From positions 1-41,608 of the forward strand of contig RSAS01000345.1 in NCBI GenBank assembly GCA_003934145.1: a stretch of 41,608 nucleotides of DNA, read 5' to 3'. The DNA comes from Candidatus Viridilinea halotolerans. GTDB lineage: Bacteria; Chloroflexota; Chloroflexia; Chloroflexales; Chloroflexaceae. The notes below the pieces were generated by a model. The model was not told the origin of the DNA. It saw only the letters and a program-made list of their open reading frames with translations, and ran no database searches. Shown piece by piece: positions 39,304 through 41,608 of the stretch (its first letter is position 1; every line of letters starts with the position of its first letter). A program made the position numbers and the translations under genes.

Positions 39304-40380
39304 TCAAACGAAAAAACATGCCCAGTACATATGAGTGTAAAAATGGTACATAAATTGGAGCCAGTTCAGCAGGGCGCCACCCATGCCACGGGGCGTCAGG
39401 GCATGGTATCGGCAGTAGTGGCCCTTTTTGAGCAGGCCGCTTTGACCCACGACCTGCAAGCAGTGGAGGCGTTATTGTTGGAACGCGCTGCTTCACGCGT
39501 GGAGTTGATTCGGGCGGCGAGCACCCATACGATTCGTTCTGGCGGCAAACGCCTGCGCGCCGCGTTGGCCCTCTTGGCAGCCCGCTTGGGCGACTATGCG
39601 CTGGAACGGGTCATTCACGCGGCGGCAGCCGTTGAATTGATCCAGGCCGCCTCGTTGGTGCATGACGACTTGGTTGACCAAGCGGCGCGCCGCCGCGGGC
39701 GGGTGACGGTGCATGCCCGCTGGGACAACGATGTCGCCCTAATGGTCGGCGACTACTTTTTTGCGCTTGCTGCCGATGAGATGGCACGTAGCCCCGATCC
39801 CCGCATCATCACCTTTTATGCTCACGCCGTGCGCACCGTGGTCGAGGGCGAGTTGAGTCCCGTCACCATCCTCGAACCAACCGACCAAGCCCTTGCGCAG
39901 TACTACTACAAGACAGGCGCAAAAACGGCGGCGCTCTTCGAGGCGGCGTGCAAGGCGGGCATGGCGGCGGGCGGCGGCACGGATGCCCAGATTGTGGCTT
40001 TGGGGCGCTATGGCTTCGACCTCGGCATGGCCTTCCAGATCATTGATGATATCCTCGATTTTACCGGCGACGAACAGACCTTGGGGAAGCCTGCGGGCAA
40101 CGACCTGCGCCAAGGCACCATCACCCTCCCCTTGATTCTCGCCATGGAACGCACCGCCAGCCCCCGTCTGCGCAACCTAATCGACATTGCGGCCCCAAGC
40201 GATGCCCAAGTGCAAGACGCCATCAGCGAGGTCGCCGCCGCCGGTGGCGTGGCCGCCGCCAACGCCGAAGCGCAACGTTTCATACGCCAAGCCATTGGCC
40301 ACCTCGCCGACTTTCCCCCCTCGCCTGCACTGCACGCCCTCGCACGTCTCGCCAACTTCGTGGTGGAACGCGAAGCCTAA
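39301..40380 (+). CDS. Polyprenyl diphosphate synthase (trans-isoprenyl, GGPP/octaprenyl type)
   Basis: 359 residues. The first aspartate-rich motif is HDDLVD (Asp122, Asp123, Asp126), followed by RRRGRVTVH; the second is IIDDILDFTGDEQTLGKPAGNDLRQG. SGGKRLRAAL near residue 80 binds diphosphate. It condenses isopentenyl diphosphate into an all-trans chain for quinones, carotenoids or pigment tails; the chain length cannot be read safely. The first 35 residues (to GRQG) are unlike the family and partly reflect the repeat-borne start, so the true start may be ATG 39403 or 39331. No ribosome site is clear at any of them. Confidence 0.87.
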   Translation: MSNEKTCPVHMSVKMVHKLEPVQQGATHATGRQGMVSAVVALFEQAALTHDLQAVEALLLERAASRVELIRAASTHTIRSGGKRLRAALALLAARLGDYALERVIHAAAAVELIQAASLVHDDLVDQAARRRGRVTVHARWDNDVALMVGDYFFALAADEMARSPDPRIITFYAHAVRTVVEGELSPVTILEPTDQALAQYYYKTGAKTAALFEAACKAGMAAGGGTDAQIVALGRYGFDLGMAFQIIDDILDFTGDEQTLGKPAGNDLRQGTITLPLILAMERTASPRLRNLIDIAAPSDAQVQDAISEVAAAGGVAAANAEAQRFIRQAIGHLADFPPSPALHALARLANFVVEREA

Positions 40381-40401
40381 ACCTGCTGGGGCTGCGCCCC
40401 A

Positions 40402-40530
40402 AACCCCCGCCGGGAAGGGGCGTGGGGAGGGCGCAGCCCTCACCACAAATTTCCACCCAACCCCCGCCGGAGAGGGGCGTGGGGAGGGCGCAGCCCGCCC
40501 CGCAAATTTCCACCCAACCCCCGCAGCCCC
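40402..40530. repeat. 57-bp tandem repeat, two full copies and a partial third
   Basis: Units start at 40402, 40459 and 40516, each beginning AACCCCCGCCGG and ending AAATTTCCACCC. The first two are close to identical apart from a short segment. The unit again contains the GGGCGCAGCCC type stem. No gene is seen in 40381-40549. Confidence 0.85.
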
Positions 40531-40549
40531 AACAACACTATCTAAAAAA

Positions 40550-40573
40550 CTATGGTATAGTTGCGCCTCGGTA
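40550..40573 (+). promoter_or_regulatory. Probable -10 region with very short leader
   Basis: CTATGGTATAGT includes TATAGT at 40556-40561, only 11 bases before the ATG at 40573, with the same CTATGGTAT as at 14665-14673. A leaderless or near-leaderless transcript is suggested. Confidence 0.45.
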
Positions 40574-41313
40574 TGGAAAAGACTGAATACACAACAATGT
40601 CCGCCGTGGAACTGCGCCACTGGTGGTATGGCGGCATGCGGGCGATTAGCGCCGCACTACTCGATCCGCTCTACAACGGACGGCGCAACCTGCGCATCCT
40701 TGACGCGGGCTGTGGTACCGGCGGCGATGCGCTCTTTCTGCAGCGTTATGGCCGTGTGGTCGGCCTCGATTACGCCGCCGAGGCGGCGGCGTTGATCCAC
40801 GACCGCCTGCCGGGGCGTTTTGTGCGCGGCAGTGTCCTCCAACTGCCCTTTGCCCACGACAGCTTTGATCTCGTTACCTCCTACGATGTACTCTACCACG
40901 CGGGGGTGCCCGATGAGTCCAGCGCTTTGGCTGAAGTGCGCCGCGTACTCGTTCCCGGCGGCCACCTCTTGCTGCGCCTGCCCGCCTATGAATGGCTGCG
41001 CTCGCGCCATGATCGCCAAGTCCATACCCGACGACGCTATACCGCCAGTGAAGTGGCAACGATTCTGGCTGAAGCGGGCTTTGTTGTGCAACGCCTGACC
41101 TATGTCCTAAGCCTTCTCTTTCCTCTGCCAGCCGCCACGCGCCTGCTCGAACGCTTTACGCCTGATACGGGAATGGACGAATCGGCAATGGGCCTGCCGC
41201 CTGAGCCGCTCAACCAAGCCCTGCGCCTCCCCATGGCCCTCGAAGCCGCCTGGCTCGCCCGCGGCGGACGCTTTCCCTGGGGTCTCTCGATTGTTGCGCT
41301 GGCGCGGCGGTAG
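40573..41313 (+). CDS. Class I SAM-dependent methyltransferase (Methyltransf_11-like)
   Basis: 246 residues. The SAM motif ILDAGCGTGGDALFLQRYG (about 42-60) is followed by VVGLDYAAEAAALI, the acidic-loop stretch VRGSVLQLPFAHDSFDLVTSYDVLYHAGV and the post-II strand RRVLVPGGHLLLRLP. It most resembles the quinone/tocopherol and small-molecule methyltransferase group. The prenyl synthase just upstream makes a quinone or isoprenoid role attractive, but the two are separated by a 192-base repeat spacer. ATG 40573 follows a -10-like box by 11 bases with no ribosome site. Confidence 0.85.
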   Translation: MEKTEYTTMSAVELRHWWYGGMRAISAALLDPLYNGRRNLRILDAGCGTGGDALFLQRYGRVVGLDYAAEAAALIHDRLPGRFVRGSVLQLPFAHDSFDLVTSYDVLYHAGVPDESSALAEVRRVLVPGGHLLLRLPAYEWLRSRHDRQVHTRRRYTASEVATILAEAGFVVQRLTYVLSLLFPLPAATRLLERFTPDTGMDESAMGLPPEPLNQALRLPMALEAAWLARGGRFPWGLSIVALARR

Positions 41314-41390
41314 GTTTTTGTGCTGCGCTGTGCCGTCGTGAGGGCTTACGCCCCCACACGCATGAACGTAGGCATCTGGCGAGCCTGCCT

Positions 41391-41608
41391 GCGGGGGCGC
41401 GGGGGCACGGCCCCCGCAAAACCTGCCCACCCGGCGGGGGCGCGGGGGCACGGCCCCCGCAGAACCTCCCCGCCCGGCGGGGGCGCGGGGGCACAGCCCC
41501 CGCAAAACCTCCCCGTCCGGCGGGGGCGCGGGGGCGAAGCCCTCGCAAACACCCCCCGCCCGGCGGGGGCGCGGGGGCACGGCCCCCGCAAAACCTCCCC
41601 GTCCGGCG
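41391..41608. repeat. 43-bp GC-rich tandem array, runs off the window edge
   Basis: Unit starts at 41391, 41434, 41477, 41520, 41563 and 41606 are exactly 43 bases apart. Each unit has GCGGGGGCGCGGGGGCACGG followed by a complementary CCCCCGC, so each can form a hairpin. Because 43 is not a multiple of three, it generates spurious proline/arginine-rich frames. It shares the CCCCCGCCGG core with other spacer repeats. Confidence 0.92.

Noticed and set aside
41107-41591. Proline/arginine-rich frames on the - strand at the window end
   Set aside because: They are the 43-bp array read through all three frames, plus the shadow of the methyltransferase gene.
41391-41608. CRISPR array
   Set aside because: The units are contiguous 43-bp repeats with no unique spacers, and no cas gene is present.

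Overview
The window comes from a chlorosome-bearing filamentous anoxygenic phototroph of the Chloroflexota (Chloroflexales; Oscillochloris- or Chloroflexus-like). The deciding evidence is a clear CsmA baseplate protein at 1868-2110, a CsmM/CsmN pair of envelope proteins at 13799-14581, and adjacent BchU and BchK genes for bacteriochlorophyll c at 11728-13718. Most genes are GC-rich. The spacers are full of GC-rich palindromes and short repeats.

Region 1 (1-14641), chlorosome locus, all on the + strand. A near-consensus sigma70-type promoter (402-430) precedes an ArsA/Get3-type ATPase, csmA, two long proteins with a related N-terminal domain and basic repeat tails, a second ArsA/Get3 ATPase, a third one that has lost its P-loop, an alpha/beta hydrolase, a HExxH metallopeptidase, a low-complexity protein and a lipase-like protein. 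A second strong promoter (11631-11658) precedes bchU, bchK, csmM and csmN, and a terminator (14609-14641) closes the block. My reading is a dedicated assembly line for the chlorosome. Get3d-like ATPases with C-terminal alpha-crystallin-like domains would deliver hydrophobic envelope proteins to the chlorosome lipid monolayer. The metallopeptidase is a candidate for removing the known C-terminal extension of CsmA. BchU and BchK finish the antenna pigment. These roles are inferred from gene context and motifs.

Region 2 (14642-18553): an NDH-2-like flavoprotein, a small SRPBCC-like protein, an F420-type luciferase-like oxidoreductase and a small membrane protein, separated by repeat-rich spacers.

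Region 3 (18554-24287, - strand): a glycan-synthesis run (GT4, GT2, SAM methyltransferase, GT2, GT2) followed by a solitary LutC-like gene. A 124-bp MITE-like element with an 8-bp target duplication has inserted exactly at the junction of two of these genes.

Region 4 (24770-29393): pyruvate dehydrogenase E1alpha, E1beta and E2 (- strand), flanked by two CBS-domain genes, one of which ends in a rubredoxin-like zinc ribbon.

Region 5 (29675-41608): a metallo-beta-lactamase protein with two cyclic-nucleotide-binding domains coupled to a response regulator, a NagD-type HAD phosphatase, ComM, an alpha/beta hydrolase, a radical SAM/SPASM protein, an ECF-like sigma factor, a polyprenyl diphosphate synthase and a SAM methyltransferase. 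The window ends in a 43-bp tandem array that runs off the edge. I saw no rRNA, tRNA, CRISPR array or complete transposase gene.
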